This document shows, one piece after another, positions 24,342 to 36,794 of a stretch of 64,000 nt of DNA. Below the pieces are notes generated by a model. That model searched no databases and had not been told where the DNA came from. It saw only the letters and a list, made by a program, of their open reading frames with translations. This stretch comes from Ziziphus jujuba (lineage: Eukaryota; Streptophyta; Magnoliopsida; Rosales; Rhamnaceae). The stretch is taken from positions 15,395,001-15,459,000 of the forward strand of contig NC_083380.1 in the NCBI RefSeq assembly GCF_031755915.1. Direction: 5' to 3'. The first letter of the stretch is position 1; every line of letters begins with the position of its first letter. Both the position numbers and the translations under genes were made by a program.

Positions 24342-26893
24342 ATGGGTTTCGCTTCTCTACTTTGCTCTCTGATTGCAGCTTTCCTAGTTGCTGTTATGCT
24401 TGCTTTGCAATTTGGAGTGGTCGGTTCAGGTATTTCTTCACTTTAATTTTACTTCTAGTAGCTGGTTCATGCATAGGCCTTTTAAACGTGGTCCCTCTTA
24501 ACCTTTATTGAGGCCTTAAACAAAAATAATAATAAATTTTTAAAACTAATGTTTTTTTTTTTTTTTTTTTGGGGTTCCGTTCTATCTAAATTTCTTTTTC
24601 CATTTTAAGATGCAAAGTTATTAATAAAATCTTTGTATTCAAGTTTTGATGATAAAATTTTTTAACTCATAAACAACTATGTAACAGTGTTAAAAATGAT
24701 TGTTTAGTTCTATACCATCAACTTTCATTTAAAAAAAAATAAAAAAAGTCATGAACTAAAATAATTACAAACATAAATTCATGCCCAAAAAAAAAAATTT
24801 AATAAATAAAGGTTAATGAAAATGAATAATAGATATAAATTTATTAAATAAATAACAACAAATAAGATCACATTTTTTTTGGTCTTTTTGATCAAGTGTG
24901 TAAATTATATGAGTAACAAGTTTTAATAACTTTTAGATGTGAAATATGAGTAAAAGATAAAAAAAAAAAAAAAAAAACAGTGGGAGGAGATGGAAAAACT
25001 CATTGACATGGAGATCTTTAAGATGATTTTTTTTTTTTTTTGGTCTTATTCTTTTATAGTTAAAGATGGAGGCAAATATAGGAAAATAGAAACTTTAATT
25101 TTTTTTTTATTATAAAGAAAATTTAATAGTTGACTGATATGCTTTTTCAAAAATAAAAGTATATTAGTAATAATTAAGCTAAAAATAATGAATTGAAATT
25201 AAGATTAGAATTCTAAAAAATCAAAAATTTATGCTTATAAAAATAAATTATTCCATTTTAGTTATTGAATGAAAAGTGCTAAATAATACATATGAAGTCA
25301 TATATAAGTAATTTTAATATGAATTTTTTTTGGATAAATATATAAAAGAGATTTTCTTATTTGCAGAAATAATATATGGAACTTTTTTAAGAATTTTTTT
25401 TTTTTTTTCTTTTGGGGGGGGGGACCCTATGCATAGGCTTTGGCCTATACCTTCAGCCGGCATTGTCTTAAGCCAATTTTTGAGTTTGCTTTGTTCTTTG
25501 CTACCTAAGGCCACAAAAATCATTTTGCATGGCCTCTAATGTCCAATACCGTCTAATTTATGAATTATATTTACTAGAATTACATATAATGGGATGTTAG
25601 ATATCTAATCTAAACTGGATGAGGCGCCCAACGCATAATTTTCTGAAGGCCGCCTTCCAATTTCCAAAGCCAGGATAAGGGGATTAGCCTTTTCTTACTA
25701 TAAATATTAGTCAATATAGCGAGAAGGGTCAGCAGTTTGTATTTTTCTTTAAGCCATTTAAATCAAAATTGAAATTGATATTTCGGTTTCCCTTTCTTTT
25801 TTTTTTTTTTTGTTCATATACTAATTAAAGTGATGGATGTTCCTAAAATGAAAATGGATATTCTAATGGTTTTAATATGAGGACTTTTATCATTATAAAA
25901 GAAATGAAGGTTTTTATATGCTATTAGCCCTTAGAGAATTTTCAATAGCTCTATAAATTTTTAAATTTTGTTTACCACATTTTAATTATATATCCAAAAA
26001 TTTTTAGTGGTTTTATCTAAATACTTTGTCAAGCTATGTGGTAACAAATTAATTTACATATAATTAAGGAAATTATCTAATTTTAGATGGTTTGTTAGAC
26101 GGGCGACTCAGCAAAACAATATTTATCAAAAATATAATCTTTTTTTAAAAGAAAAAAATAGATAGATATTATCATTTATTTTTATTTTATTTTAAAAAAT
26201 AAATATACACATTATTAGTTAATTGAGATTTAAAAAAAGACCATTGAGAGTCGATTTAAAAATTAAATATCTATTAAGTAAACATTCAAGCCATATAGAC
26301 TAGAAACTCTTTCAATTTCTGTACCATAAAAATTAAAATCCACAAAGCTAGGGTAAAACCATTATAATATCATGAGAATAATTAATTATATATATATATA
26401 TATATATAGATATATATTGTCAAATATATATAAGGGTTATTTTCAATGGTAGTCTTGAAGTTTGGATAGTATCAATTTTAATCTTTGCCTTTTAAAACAA
26501 TTCAATTGTAGTTCCTGCCGTTAAATATATATTGTTAAAGTTAACTTTTAAAGGGCATAAAATAATTGCATACAATAATAATTGAAATATATTTAAAAAT
26601 AATATAACAAAAATAAATAAAACAATAATAATTAAAAAAATTATTATTAATTTTTTTTCCCTTCTTCCCTCTTTTATTGATTTTTAGTTTTTGGTTTTTT
26701 TTTTCTATGTTAAAAATATGTATAGATTAAGCACTTAAAGCATAAAAAGTATATAAAAAATTGTTTACTGCACACCCCTTTTTTGGACAATAATTAACTT
26801 TCTTATTTCTTACTTCTTTTTCTTTTTTGTAAAAAAAATCCTTTTTTCTTTATTTCTTATCCTTTCATGTTTATTCTTATTATTCTACAATAA

Positions 26894-26938
<45 letters not shown>

Positions 26939-29601
26939 GCATGAGATGTACTTAGTTACATAGAAAGTTCTTAAAGCATTTGCAATAGAACTACATGGAT
27001 TGCTATATTTTTATTATCAAATCAGAAATATAGATAAAGATGAAAAAAAAAAAAAAAAAGAACTCTCCAAGGCTTTGTCTATAGACTTTCTCAAGTTATT
27101 ATGTCAAAAAATAAAATAGACATTATTAAAGAGACTATTTATTTTAGATGGCTTGATAGACAGTGTCATTCATCACAACATTCCTTATCAATATTTTTTC
27201 AAAAAAAAAAAAAAATCATTATTAATTATTATTATTTTTTAAATGAAAAAATATATATAAACACATCATTAATTAATAATATTTAGACAAAACTATTAGA
27301 AAATAATTTTTGATTGAATTTTTTTCAAGTAGGTGTTTATTTCACATAACAATTTATATGTATAACAATTTACAAAACTATTGAACATGCTCTTACTATA
27401 AGGTTTTCATATTGTCCTTACTATATCAAAGTTCTTTACATATATAACTAATGTTATCATAGCTAGTTTTATTAATTTGATATTTTAATTTTTGAATTTA
27501 GCAAAAGTAAAAAAAAAAGCCATTTTCATATTGAAATTAATAAAAACCAAAAAGATTAACCGACAAAATTTAAATATGATTTTTATATGATATAATTAAT
27601 AAATACTAAAAATATATTTGATTTATGGATTAGATGGTAGAATACAAAATACAAATTTTTAAAATTTTAATATTCCTTAATTTAGTTTGGTTTTTAAAAA
27701 TCATGTTTGTCTATTTTATAGAAGAATCGGTATTGCTTATGATGGATGAATAAAAAATAAGCTACTTTACATTGTTTTTCTTTTTTTTTTTCTGTTTTTT
27801 TTTTACACTTCCATTTTTTTAGGTTTTTTTTTTTGGCACCTTTTTTCATTATTACTATCAAACCAAAAAATACGAATAATTATCCTATTCCATCATTTTT
27901 TTTATTTCTAAGAATTACTAATCTTTGTTTTTTTTTAGAAATTATCATTTTTTTAATTAAACGTGGTTTAAAAAGATAAATCTACATAACCTAATTATTA
28001 AAAAAATAGATAAAATTAAATAGATAATCCACAAAATCAGTTCACTTTATATAAACTTATGTAAAAAAAAAAAATGAAATTTAAAGAATTGAACCAAACT
28101 GGAAAAAATAAAAATCAGCCAACAAAAAAATATAAAAGAAAACAAATATTCTGGGATTGTGGTCCTGGTATCTCTCTGTTCTACTTGTATAGCTATCCTT
28201 TCAAGAAAACTAAAAGGTCATTCTATGAGTCTCTTACATTTAGGCAAAACCATGTTTTAGCTAAGTAGTCTATCCCATGGCGTAGCTATTATTAGAACAA
28301 CAACAGTATAACATAAACAAGTTGGAGAAGTTAATTTACTGGAAGAATGAAACCTCTCCCGCTTCATTTGGCCATCTACTCTCCTGTCTCATGAAGCTTC
28401 TTCTCCAATGGCCGTTCAAATTTTCCATGAAAGTTCATCATCAACATGTCGAATTTGGCATTCTTTTGTTCTTCACCAATTCTCTGAATCATATTTTTTT
28501 TTTTACCAAAATTCACAACCACAAACTTATAATTCCTCAGAATTATCGGCCAAAACCCAGAAACAGAAACACCAATAAAAAAGGGAAACAAATACTGGGA
28601 AAAAAAAAAAAAAAGAAACTCACATCTTGGAACACACATTATATATGTGCAAAAAAGATTAGTAGAAACCCATTTTTAAATAATTGCAGTAGATGCTAAA
28701 GATTTAACTTTTAGAAGTTGATTACAAAATGTTAGAATTAAGATTTGACAAAGGCAATGAAAAGTGGGAAAGTAAGTAGAACAGTAAGGAGGAAATACAT
28801 ACTGCCTTCCACATCATCATTCTCCTCCATCTGGCTCTGCAGCTCCTTGGCTTTCTTCTTCAACTCCCTTCTCTCCTCAAACTCTTTCACTCACCTCCGT
28901 GTTTGTTTCTCCCAGTCGAACTCCTCCTCATTCCCTTCTTCATACCCATTCCCATGCCATTGCTGCCGCTCCCTTCTTCTTCGCTCAATCCCTCATAAAA
29001 AACCACACTGTTCATCTCCGAATTCAAACCAACGTTACCCAATTCTCTCCCACTCTCTCATTGATCTATGAGAGATGCTCAAAAACCCTATGGTAATTAA
29101 CAATTCTCTCGTTTTTTTCTGTAGAGATTTGAAGAATTTACGTGGATTATTAACTGAACTAATTTTGATTGGAGAGTTTATTTTTAAACAAAATAAATAA
29201 ATTTAATTTATTATATTGCATTATGTAATTTTGTATTTATTTTAAATTTGGTTTTAAGGATATATATGTATATAAGATAGGGATTGCGGTTGAATTGTTT
29301 TAAAATACAGGGATTAAAATTGATTTAAACCAAATTTCAAAAATTGCGGTTGAAATTAACTCTGTATATAATGCTAATTTTTCTTTTTGGGACAAATATG
29401 TATGATACTTTTTTTTTTTTTTTTTTGAAATAATATATAATCCTACTTGATTAAGTTAAATTTGCAGATATGAATACTAGGAAACTGCGAACAATGGATC
29501 CACATTCCTCCAAATACCCAGCTCCGATTATGAACGCTCCGGTGGGCCATTTTGATCCAGGTTCCTGGTTAGACACTCTTCCTCCATTTGCAATTAGTTA
29601 G
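24342..29601 (+). CDS. Small secreted peptide precursor, copy 1, altered C-terminus
   Basis: Two exons, 24342-24429 (88 nt) and 29468-29601, with a 5-kb intron. They encode 73 residues. The first 29 residues (MGFASLLCSLIAAFLVAVML and on) form a hydrophobic signal sequence. The second exon begins DMNTRKLR as in copy 2, then KYPAPIMNAPVGHFDPGSW and a 10-residue tail. Aligned with copy 2 (39403), the terminal GPGH-stop has become DPGSW and reads on, so the PIP-like Gly-His end is lost. The intron is normally about 500 bases; here it holds two insertions, including a 2.9-kb Pack-MULE-like element. The gene may be decaying or its product may have changed. Splice sites are intact (TCAG|GTATTT and TTTGCAG). 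Confidence 0.55.
24480..25430. mobile_element. Insertion of about 950 bp in the copy-1 peptide intron
   Basis: The intron of copy 2 reads straight through GGTTCATGCATAGGCCTTCC. In copy 1 the matching ATGCATAGGC occurs at 24472-24481 and again near 25430, with about 950 unmatched bases between. This is the pattern of an insertion with a target duplication of about 10 bp. The insert is AT-rich, with G and T runs at its right end. No terminal structure was recognised, so the class is unknown. Confidence 0.5.
26434..29362. mobile_element. Pack-MULE-like element, 2.93 kb, in the copy-1 peptide intron
   Basis: The left end starts GGGTTATTTTCAATGGTAG and the reverse complement of the right end starts GAGTTAATTTCAACCGCAA. 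Both continue with TATCAATTTTAAT / AATCAATTTTAAT and then TTTTAAAACAATTCAA, giving inverted repeats of about 90 bases. The flanks TATATATAA (26425-26433) and TGTATATAA (29363-29371) fit a 9-bp target duplication with one mismatch. No transposase is seen. Near the right end the minus strand carries a coding-like fragment (see 28790-29030). It is absent from the equivalent intron of copy 2, so it inserted after the block duplication or was lost there. Confidence 0.65.
28790..29030 (-). pseudogene. Captured coiled-coil-type coding fragment in the 2.93-kb element
   Basis: The minus strand reads an RRRRERQQWHGNGYEEGNEE segment, then EFDWEKQTRR, a TGA stop, and VKEFEERRELKKKAKELQSQ followed by MEENDDVEG and a good donor (GGCA|GTATGT). 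The charged heptad-like pattern, the exon-end donor and the in-frame continuation across the single stop look like a captured exon of a host gene. A second in-frame TGA lies further upstream. I do not recognise the parent gene. Confidence 0.45.
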
Positions 29602-29939
29602 GCTGAATTAAGCAATAGCCTGAAAATTAGGCTTCTTCTTTAGTTCAGATTTCCATTAACTAACTACATGCCAATTAATATCAACTTCACTCAGTTTAGA
29701 AAGTTAAATTGCATAATCAAATAATTAAGGATTTCTGTGTTTGTTCCTACAATATGATTTTGTTCTATAATATTAATCCCCAAGTAGTGTTACAATGTCT
29801 TTTTCTTTTTCTGCGTCATATTTTGTTCTATTCTCATGATTCTTTTCTTTTTTCTCTTGGACAGCAAATCTTGCCCTCGTTGATTATATGCAATCCAGGG
29901 ACGTCAAGTCGTCAACCAGTAAAATAAAAGCTTTTATAC

Positions 29940-31470
29940 ATGTGTGTGTGTATGTATCTGTTTGGGTTAAAATAATTCAGTTTTTCCCCATATTAATCTT
30001 TGACCAAAGTCAACTTGGTTATCCACGATTACTTGCTATAAATAATAATAATAATTGATTTTAGTTTCTCCTCAAACAGTACAGTGTTAAATTACCCATT
30101 TTCAATCATCATCATCATCAGACTAGGGATGTTTGTATCAGGGTCTGCGGCTCTCAATGAACACCCTTCTTTTTTCTTAATTTATCAGGGGATTCATTCC
30201 CTAGTGAGAGTCACTCATTTTTAGATCCATTGTTCCCTCTTAAGTTGAAATTAAGCAGTGCCATTAACCTAGTGATTGGTTTGGAATGACTTTTATTTTA
30301 TTTATTTATTTATTTTTTATAAAGAATCTTAAATGAATTCATATATAGATATGAATAATATACCAAGTAAATGGTCAATAATTGAGATTTCTTTTAAAAA
30401 TTGCTAAAAATGATTTCTTATAAACTTTGTCACTTGCCTCTTTCTCATCCTAAATATAAATTGATTAAATAATCTAAACCATTAATTAATCAAGCATTAA
30501 TTTTAGACTTTCAATATATAGTTATTGTAAATAAAGTTCTTGTCTCCTTATCATGGTAAAAACTATAAATTACCAAGATGGTAACAGAGGCGTTCATAAG
30601 ACATTTGAATACACATTGAAGTGTAAGACATATTAGATTTCCGTTTGCTGTCTCAAGTCAATATAGGCAACAATTTACAACGCAATATCTCTTCTATCAA
30701 TACGAATTCAATTTTCCAAAGCAGACTATGATTCTGTTTTCTGTTTTCCGTTTTGTTGTAGTTTCCTATTAGTCTCCCTAAATAGTAAAAGGCAAATGAA
30801 AGGAAAATTATATAGTATTAGCAGTCGTCCTTGCAAATACGAACTCTTTTTCCTTTATTAGTAATATGCCATTTTAATTTGGATGCTCCCAAATTTCCGA
30901 CCTTTTCTTTATTTTTGCACATTACAAAAATATGTTTTTGGATTTTAGTCGGACATTTTAAACATAACATTGATATTTTGACGAAGTACTCCTCTGAATT
31001 TTCAATCTACGACAATTAATCATGGGTCTCATGGCTAAGTATAACTAGCATTGGTTATAAAATATTGTGAGTTGTATCCAAAGGTTGAGAAGAAATCATC
31101 CTATTACTGTACTACATGCATGATTTAATAGGATTTGGAAATATAAGAAAAAAAAGAAAAAACAGAGAGGCTCGAATCATTCTGAGATGACAATTTTTAA
31201 AATGCAGATTAATTTATAACCTTCATTTGAATTCACGCTCACAACAGTGGTGATTAAAAGATGAGAATAGTAGGACCACCGGAGTTGTGATTAAAGGAAA
31301 TCATCCTAGCAATTAAATCGTGGCAAAATAATGTATTATTATTTTGGATTCAAATCACCCTGAAAACCTTTAAATAAATAATAAAATTTAATATAAACTA
31401 ATAAAACGATATTACGTTATTGCCATATTAGTTGATAACAAACTTGGTACGATAAAAATATTATTATTGG
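29940..31470. other. 3' flank of copy-1 peptide gene (duplicated at 41255-42690)
   Basis: No gene is seen. The stretch matches the copy-2 flank in several blocks, for example TTAAGTTGAAATTAAGCAG and GGATGCTCCCAAATTTC. It holds a short CAT repeat near 30105. Confidence 0.5.
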
Positions 31471-31828
31471 AAAAGCCGAACTTAACCCAATTGAGTGAAT
31501 CCAAAACTCATTCACATTTAAAATTCTTCGATCAGGATTCTACTATATGGTTCTATGTTGCGGCCTGCATATATATCCTGTATTAACAGCAAGATTAGCT
31601 TAAAGAAAATTAATAAATTTTAATATTATAAAAAAGCCCTTTTCACAAGTGCTGTATGGAAACTTAGTTTGGCTGTCTTAATCTAAAGACCAATTTCACC
31701 TACTTTTTATGCTGTCCCTCACACAACTCCATTTTTATTACCACTATATCCTTCAGTATGTAACCCTTCCTCTTTTTTAAGTCACTTGGATCTTTCAGCT
31801 CTGAAAAACAGACACATACTTTGAGAGT

Positions 31829-32663
31829 ATGGATAGGAAATTTAGGTTACATGATGAAGAGGAGAAAATATGATAGGCCAGCCAGAAGTTTTGAAGCAAA
31901 AGTTGAAGAAAATGATGAGAAAATGCCAATGTTGGGAGATAGTCATGACCGTAAGTTGATGAAGAATATTGGATTGGTTCCAAATCTGAAGCCTAACATG
32001 ATGTCTTCCATATATGTATCTGATGAAACAGGTGTTGCACATTTCCTAGAAAAATCTAGGTACACGAAGAAGGTTATAGAAATTGATTAACCAATTAATT
32101 TTTAGTTTCCTAGAATTGTCTAGAATCTCCTATAAACTTAGCAGCAAGTATGTATCGGTAATAATCTAGAAAAGTAAGTAAAACAGTTGGCTGTAAGTGA
32201 ATTAAGGTAAAGAAGGTTCTAGAGTATCGAAAACTAACCACATGTTAAAGTCGCTAACAATTGGTGTTTTGTGTAAACCGACTTTTGCAAGCTATATATA
32301 TGTGTCTCGCCCAAACGTCGAATGTACTAAGCCAATTGACTATCAAGTATCAACTTTAAGTATTCCTATTCTACTTCTAGCCCACTACTTTTGTACTTTC
32401 TAACTTTTCTATTTATTCATCACCTCTTGTAAAGATACGTATCCTATCCTATCCACTATTCAACAACATTTGTCCCACCTATTTTTGTCCAGTTAACCAA
32501 AACTATTTTATCCATTAATCTAATTTTATCTAAAAACTATCGGTATCTGCGAAGGCTTAGAAATGCTTATATGGAACTGATGCATCGATTTTTTGAGCAT
32601 TTCATACAGTTGAACAATGGTAATCCTCCCGTCTTTAAGAAGGTTTCTAGTTTTGGTGCATAG
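31829..32663 (+). pseudogene. Broken copy of the small basic-protein gene (block 2)
   Basis: Homologous to 21107-21412 at high identity. One extra base after the eighth codon region (TTAGGTTACATG against TTAGGTTCATG) shifts the original frame. A second single-base difference lies near 32012. A 520-bp insertion (32023-32542) then separates the two halves. An internal ATG at 31851 restores the MMKRRKYDR frame as far as the insertion, where it ends after about 80 residues. The 3' half (32550-32663) keeps an open frame for the RDAY-equivalent segment, with Arg-Asn-Ala-Tyr instead. A full-length product is not possible. Confidence 0.75.
32023..32542. mobile_element. 520-bp insertion flanked by a 7-bp direct repeat
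   Basis: The insertion interrupts the basic-protein pseudogene. GTATCTG occurs at 32016-32022 and again at 32543-32549, and the intact paralogue has continuous sequence there. The insert has a TATA-like stretch (near 32293) and a pyrimidine-rich right half. It shows no inverted ends and no open frame. A solo LTR or a short non-autonomous element is possible; the class is not settled. Confidence 0.55.
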
Positions 32664-32990
32664 TTCTTGGCTTCAAATTTGTACTTTGAAATCTCAGAGG
32701 AAATAAATCATTATCTATGAGTTTAGTTTAATTAGTCTTTTACTTTTGTATGGTAAATAATACATGTGATTTTGTAATATGAGATCTAGCTGTCTATCCC
32801 ACTTCCCTTGCTTCTTTGCTATTGTATCAAGTTTGTCAATTAATGAAAACCACTTTGAGTTAGAAAAGAGCAAATTTGTAGCTACCAATCAATAGTACAA
32901 TTTATACTAAGCATTTGATGTCTTATTATTGGTATTAGGACTTTGTTGCTAGTAATATCCATGATAAATTCCAATATATATAATATATGT

Positions 32991-34433
32991 TTGATGAAGT
33001 CTAATAGATGAATTATGTTTATACAATCAGACTTTTATGACAAGAATTATTTCAAAATCCTTTTGAAAATCCCATGTAGTTTTGCCTAGGAAAGTCTCTT
33101 TGGGCAATCTTTATGGAAAATTTAATAGAATCTCGTCTAAATTATAGATAACCAAACATATATAATATTAAGATCTTTTTAGGATTTTTTACCAGAATTC
33201 TAGATCAGTTCTGATTTGGAAAATTTTCATCGGAAATTTTTATCAAAAATTCAACAGAATTTCTTCTAAAAGTTCGAATTATTTCTAGAAATTTCTGCAT
33301 ATAAAGCACAATTAAAAAAATACAACCGTTTTATTTTTTTTCATTTTACTATACAATTTTGCCATAAAATTGCAACACTTCAAAAATAAAGAAAAAAGGT
33401 ACAAAATAATAATTAATAACTACACAATATTTAACAGATTTTCACATTTATAAATCAGTACAAAATCGATATAGAATTTATTTTAATAAATAAAAGTAGC
33501 ATAGATATAAAAGTAATAATAATAATAAATAAATAAATTAAATAAATAGATAATTATGCAGTTAAGAATTTAAATTAAGAAATTTAAAAAATTATTTAGA
33601 AATATGCTTTTGTCTTAAAATTCCTCACTAATTCAAAGTTTCTCCTTTTTTAAAATTATTTTTCACAAAAATTCATGATTTTTATATTCCCTTTAAATTT
33701 AGATATTGATGTGGGCAATACAAATAAAATAAAAATAAATATAAATTTAAGATAAAATGAAATAAAATAAAATTTAGATAAGATTAAAATGGAACGACAT
33801 ATTATTAAGAAAATGTCCCAAAATATTTGTTTAAAAATAATTATGAAAAATTTGGGGTAAAAATAAAACAAAATAATATGGTATAATAAACATTCTATTT
33901 AAACGGTTTAATAATCTAACAAAATAGTAATTAAAAATTTAAAACCATAATTTAAATAAATAAATTATATTTTAAAAAAAACATTTTAAAAATATGTACT
34001 ATGTATTTACTTGATGATTATAGCATATACCAAATAGTGTCAGGTGACATTTGGCATCTCAAACATTCCTTGAGTAATGTCTTCACATTTCAAAGCGTTG
34101 TTGCTAACAACCGACCATTCTACGGTTAAAGTGAGGGCAGCTAATGCTCACTGTGCAAAATACTTATTGATCCGCTCTCACTTAACTCTCACAAGATGAC
34201 TAAATAATACATGCATGCTAATCAATAGATATAACAATAAAGAACACCAATGTTATATGATGCATATAAAATAATAAAAATAAACATATTTATCACAATA
34301 ACAATTTTTTATAAACTGATATTGGATTTTAAACAACTTACCAAACTAATGTAATTTACTTAATTTAATTTAAAACATAATTATAAAATCCCCGCCTTAT
34401 ATTCGAAACTACTTTACCAAAGAAACATATAAG

Positions 34434-34436
<3 letters not shown>
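32991..34436. other. AT-rich region, no gene recognised
   Basis: Repeated A/T-rich motifs (GAATTTC and AAATTTC types near 33180-33300) and no coding frames with family resemblance. Part of the insertion-rich middle of block 2. Confidence 0.35.

Positions 34437-34510
<74 letters not shown>
34437..34510. repeat. (AT)n microsatellite, about 72 bp uninterrupted
   Basis: A pure TA dinucleotide tract, the longest of the many in this window. Length is likely to vary between individuals and between assemblies. Confidence 0.95.
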
Positions 34511-34512
<2 letters not shown>

Positions 34513-34849
34513 TATTGAAACGATTTATTTCTGAAACCCAAATTACCATTTTACAAAATAATTATAAAGACATTATTGTTCCACACTCATAAAAATAATA
34601 TTAATTTTTCTTTAATTAATTTACACCATAAAATTTCACAAAAATTAAAATAGCATAAATAACATAAATTTAATTCTTGAAAAATACGTTGGACAATTTA
34701 CCACTCACAAGAATACACAAGTCACTCTAGATCCTTTATGGGATCGATCCTTCGATTAATATGGGTGGCTAAAATATCAACAAAAATATAATACCTTTTA
34801 AAATAATATTTTTATCTAGTATTTTATGCACAATTTACATGGGGAAATC

Positions 34850-35940
34850 AACATAAGCCTTGACTAAAACTAAAAATCTATATACCAAAACGAACCTTGG
34901 AGTGTAGAGATCGTGAATCGGGTCTTACCTATTAGAGATCTAGCTAGCTGTGGTCGGGATTGTGTAGGAAGACTCGATCAACTTAGTGCTTCCATACCTC
35001 ACAAACTAGCTTAGTTGAATTAATTGGACCTAGATTTGGGTTTAGGATGGTTAAAATTAATGAAAAAAGGTGGTGTATCAATTGAGAATTCACCAAAATT
35101 GGGAAAATCAGAGAGTCACCGTAGTTGTCGAAAACAGTCTGGTGCCAACAGGTTGAATGTTCACTGGTTAGGAAAATTAAGGGGGAGGTCAGTTTTTGAA
35201 TGGCCAACATGATGGTGGTGGCGATGTAGCAAAGCGATGGTTGGAGAGATAGATATCGGCTAGTAAAGCCAACCATAAGTCCAAATTAAGTCCAAGTTGA
35301 TCGGTTTTTGGTCGGAAGGTTGGGTTCAAGGCCGCCTTCATGGTGGATTGGTGTTTGTGGCTAGTCATTCGTTGGAGGTGGGCAAAACAGGTGATGGTCG
35401 AGGTTCCCCCTCTCTCTTCCCCCCCACCCCCTTTCTCTCCCCTTTCTCTCTCTCTAAGATGGCCCAATAAAATTCCAACCATGATATGGCATGTTTTACA
35501 TGTGTCAAAACAAATACCTAGCAAAGCCAATCATGAAAAAATAATTAAAATTTTATAGGTCTATAACTTTTCAACCATAAGTTCAAATTAAGTATGCTAC
35601 TAGTTTACAAACTTGTATAAATGAGTACTATACAATGGTATACAAGTCAAAATCAAAATTTATACAAATTAAAAGTCAAATTCTGGGTTGCTTGACCAAT
35701 CCGGATCATCAATTGTTTTAACCATAACTTTTTAATTGCATCTCTAATTTTGGCGAACTAATAGTTTACGAACTTGGGTCAATATGTACTTCGCCACAGT
35801 GCTTCAGTGAAAGCGAAATTTCTCTCATAGCAAAAAATCAACTATAGAGCTCACTTGGTCAATCTCGATCAACTCTTGTTAAGTTTGGTTAAAGTGTGAA
35901 AATTTCTAGTATATCATGCTATGGGGTGTTACATGCAACA
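34850..35940. repeat. Probable degenerate Ty3/gypsy LTR-like repeat
   Basis: Higher GC than its neighbours, with no long frame. Near the end it reads ATAACTTTTCAACCATAA, then GGGGTGTTACA at about 35935, a style common in plant gypsy LTRs and their boundaries. A related stretch recurs at 36310-36500 (ACTATACAATGGTATA is shared). Boundaries and target duplications were not found. Confidence 0.35.
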
Positions 35941-36515
35941 TAAAATAATACATCGATATATAAATAAAGCCACAATAGCATAAAAGTTCCCAATTACAAT
36001 TAGTGCCTACTTAAGGATAAGGAGAGTAAGGCAATCGCCTAGACACCCACAATGCGAGAAGAACCTCCTAAAAATGACCTAATATATACTATCCTTTATT
36101 TATTTATTTATTTTTGGAAATATAAAGATCTTTTTTTAGAAATTTATTAATTTCTCTAAACTTTTATATTAGTATCAATCAAGCTCCCCATTGTTTATTT
36201 TTCAGTGTTTCTAGGTGTAATTTTGGTATTTTGTGATTTTGTTTCGTGCATGGCACGCTCCCCATTGTTTATATAAGCTATTGGATCACCAATAAACAAA
36301 GCCTAGGACTAGTTTGCACATTGATATAATACTATATCCATAACTTTAACGATCTTTAAATTTTTAATCGTAACTCAGAATTTAGTGTGCTATCAGTTTC
36401 TGAACTCGTATTATCAAAAACTATACAATGGTATAACAGTTAACCATAATCTTGACCATAGAAAAAGTTAAACTTGGGATCAACATGCAGTACACTTAGT
36501 TGAACTCAATTAAAT

Positions 36516-36794
36516 TTATATAACATAGGTATTTTGGTATCGAGTGATACAACCTACCCTCTTAAAGAAATTTTCATCCATGAAATTCATATCTGAGGCT
36601 GTTGAATAGGTGAGGACTCTATCTTCCCTTCTAGTCCTCTCGTTTTCAATCCAATAATATTTCCACTTTTCATAGGATCCATATATACTCTTAGTATAAT
36701 TTACATGTCCAAGAGATTCTACTCGATCCAACCAAAGCTCAAACTTGCTAAACTTGACATATATTAGTGTTGCCTTAAGATCCTTGACAACCAA
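36516..36794 (-). mobile_element. Ty3/gypsy polyprotein remnant
   Basis: On the minus strand, KATLIYVKFSKFELWLDRVE followed by SLGHV matches the conserved C-terminal end of gypsy reverse transcriptase ('kLYAKFSKCEFWL..V.FLGHV'). Shortly after, FFKRVG with an AAGAGGGTAGGTTG purine tract resembles the end of pol and the polypurine tract before an LTR. Everything between (RNase H, integrase) is deleted. It is a relic pointing to an old element on the minus strand. Confidence 0.55.

Larger units (their letters stand above)
20892..31470. repeat. Tandem segmental duplication, block 1
   Basis: This block and 31619-42690 share a series of matching segments in the same order: 20892-21790 with 31619-32990 (basic-protein gene and flanks), 24270-24480 plus 25430-25850 plus 29440-29930 with 39330-40330 (peptide gene), and 29940-31470 with 41255-42690 (downstream flank). 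Identity is roughly 80-90% by eye in the best parts. The block end at about 31470 almost touches the start of block 2. Unmatched stretches are mainly later insertions. Confidence 0.8.

Noticed and set aside
34850..35940. Solo gypsy LTR with defined ends
   Set aside because: I could not find matching TG...CA ends with a target duplication, so only a low-confidence repeat is listed.
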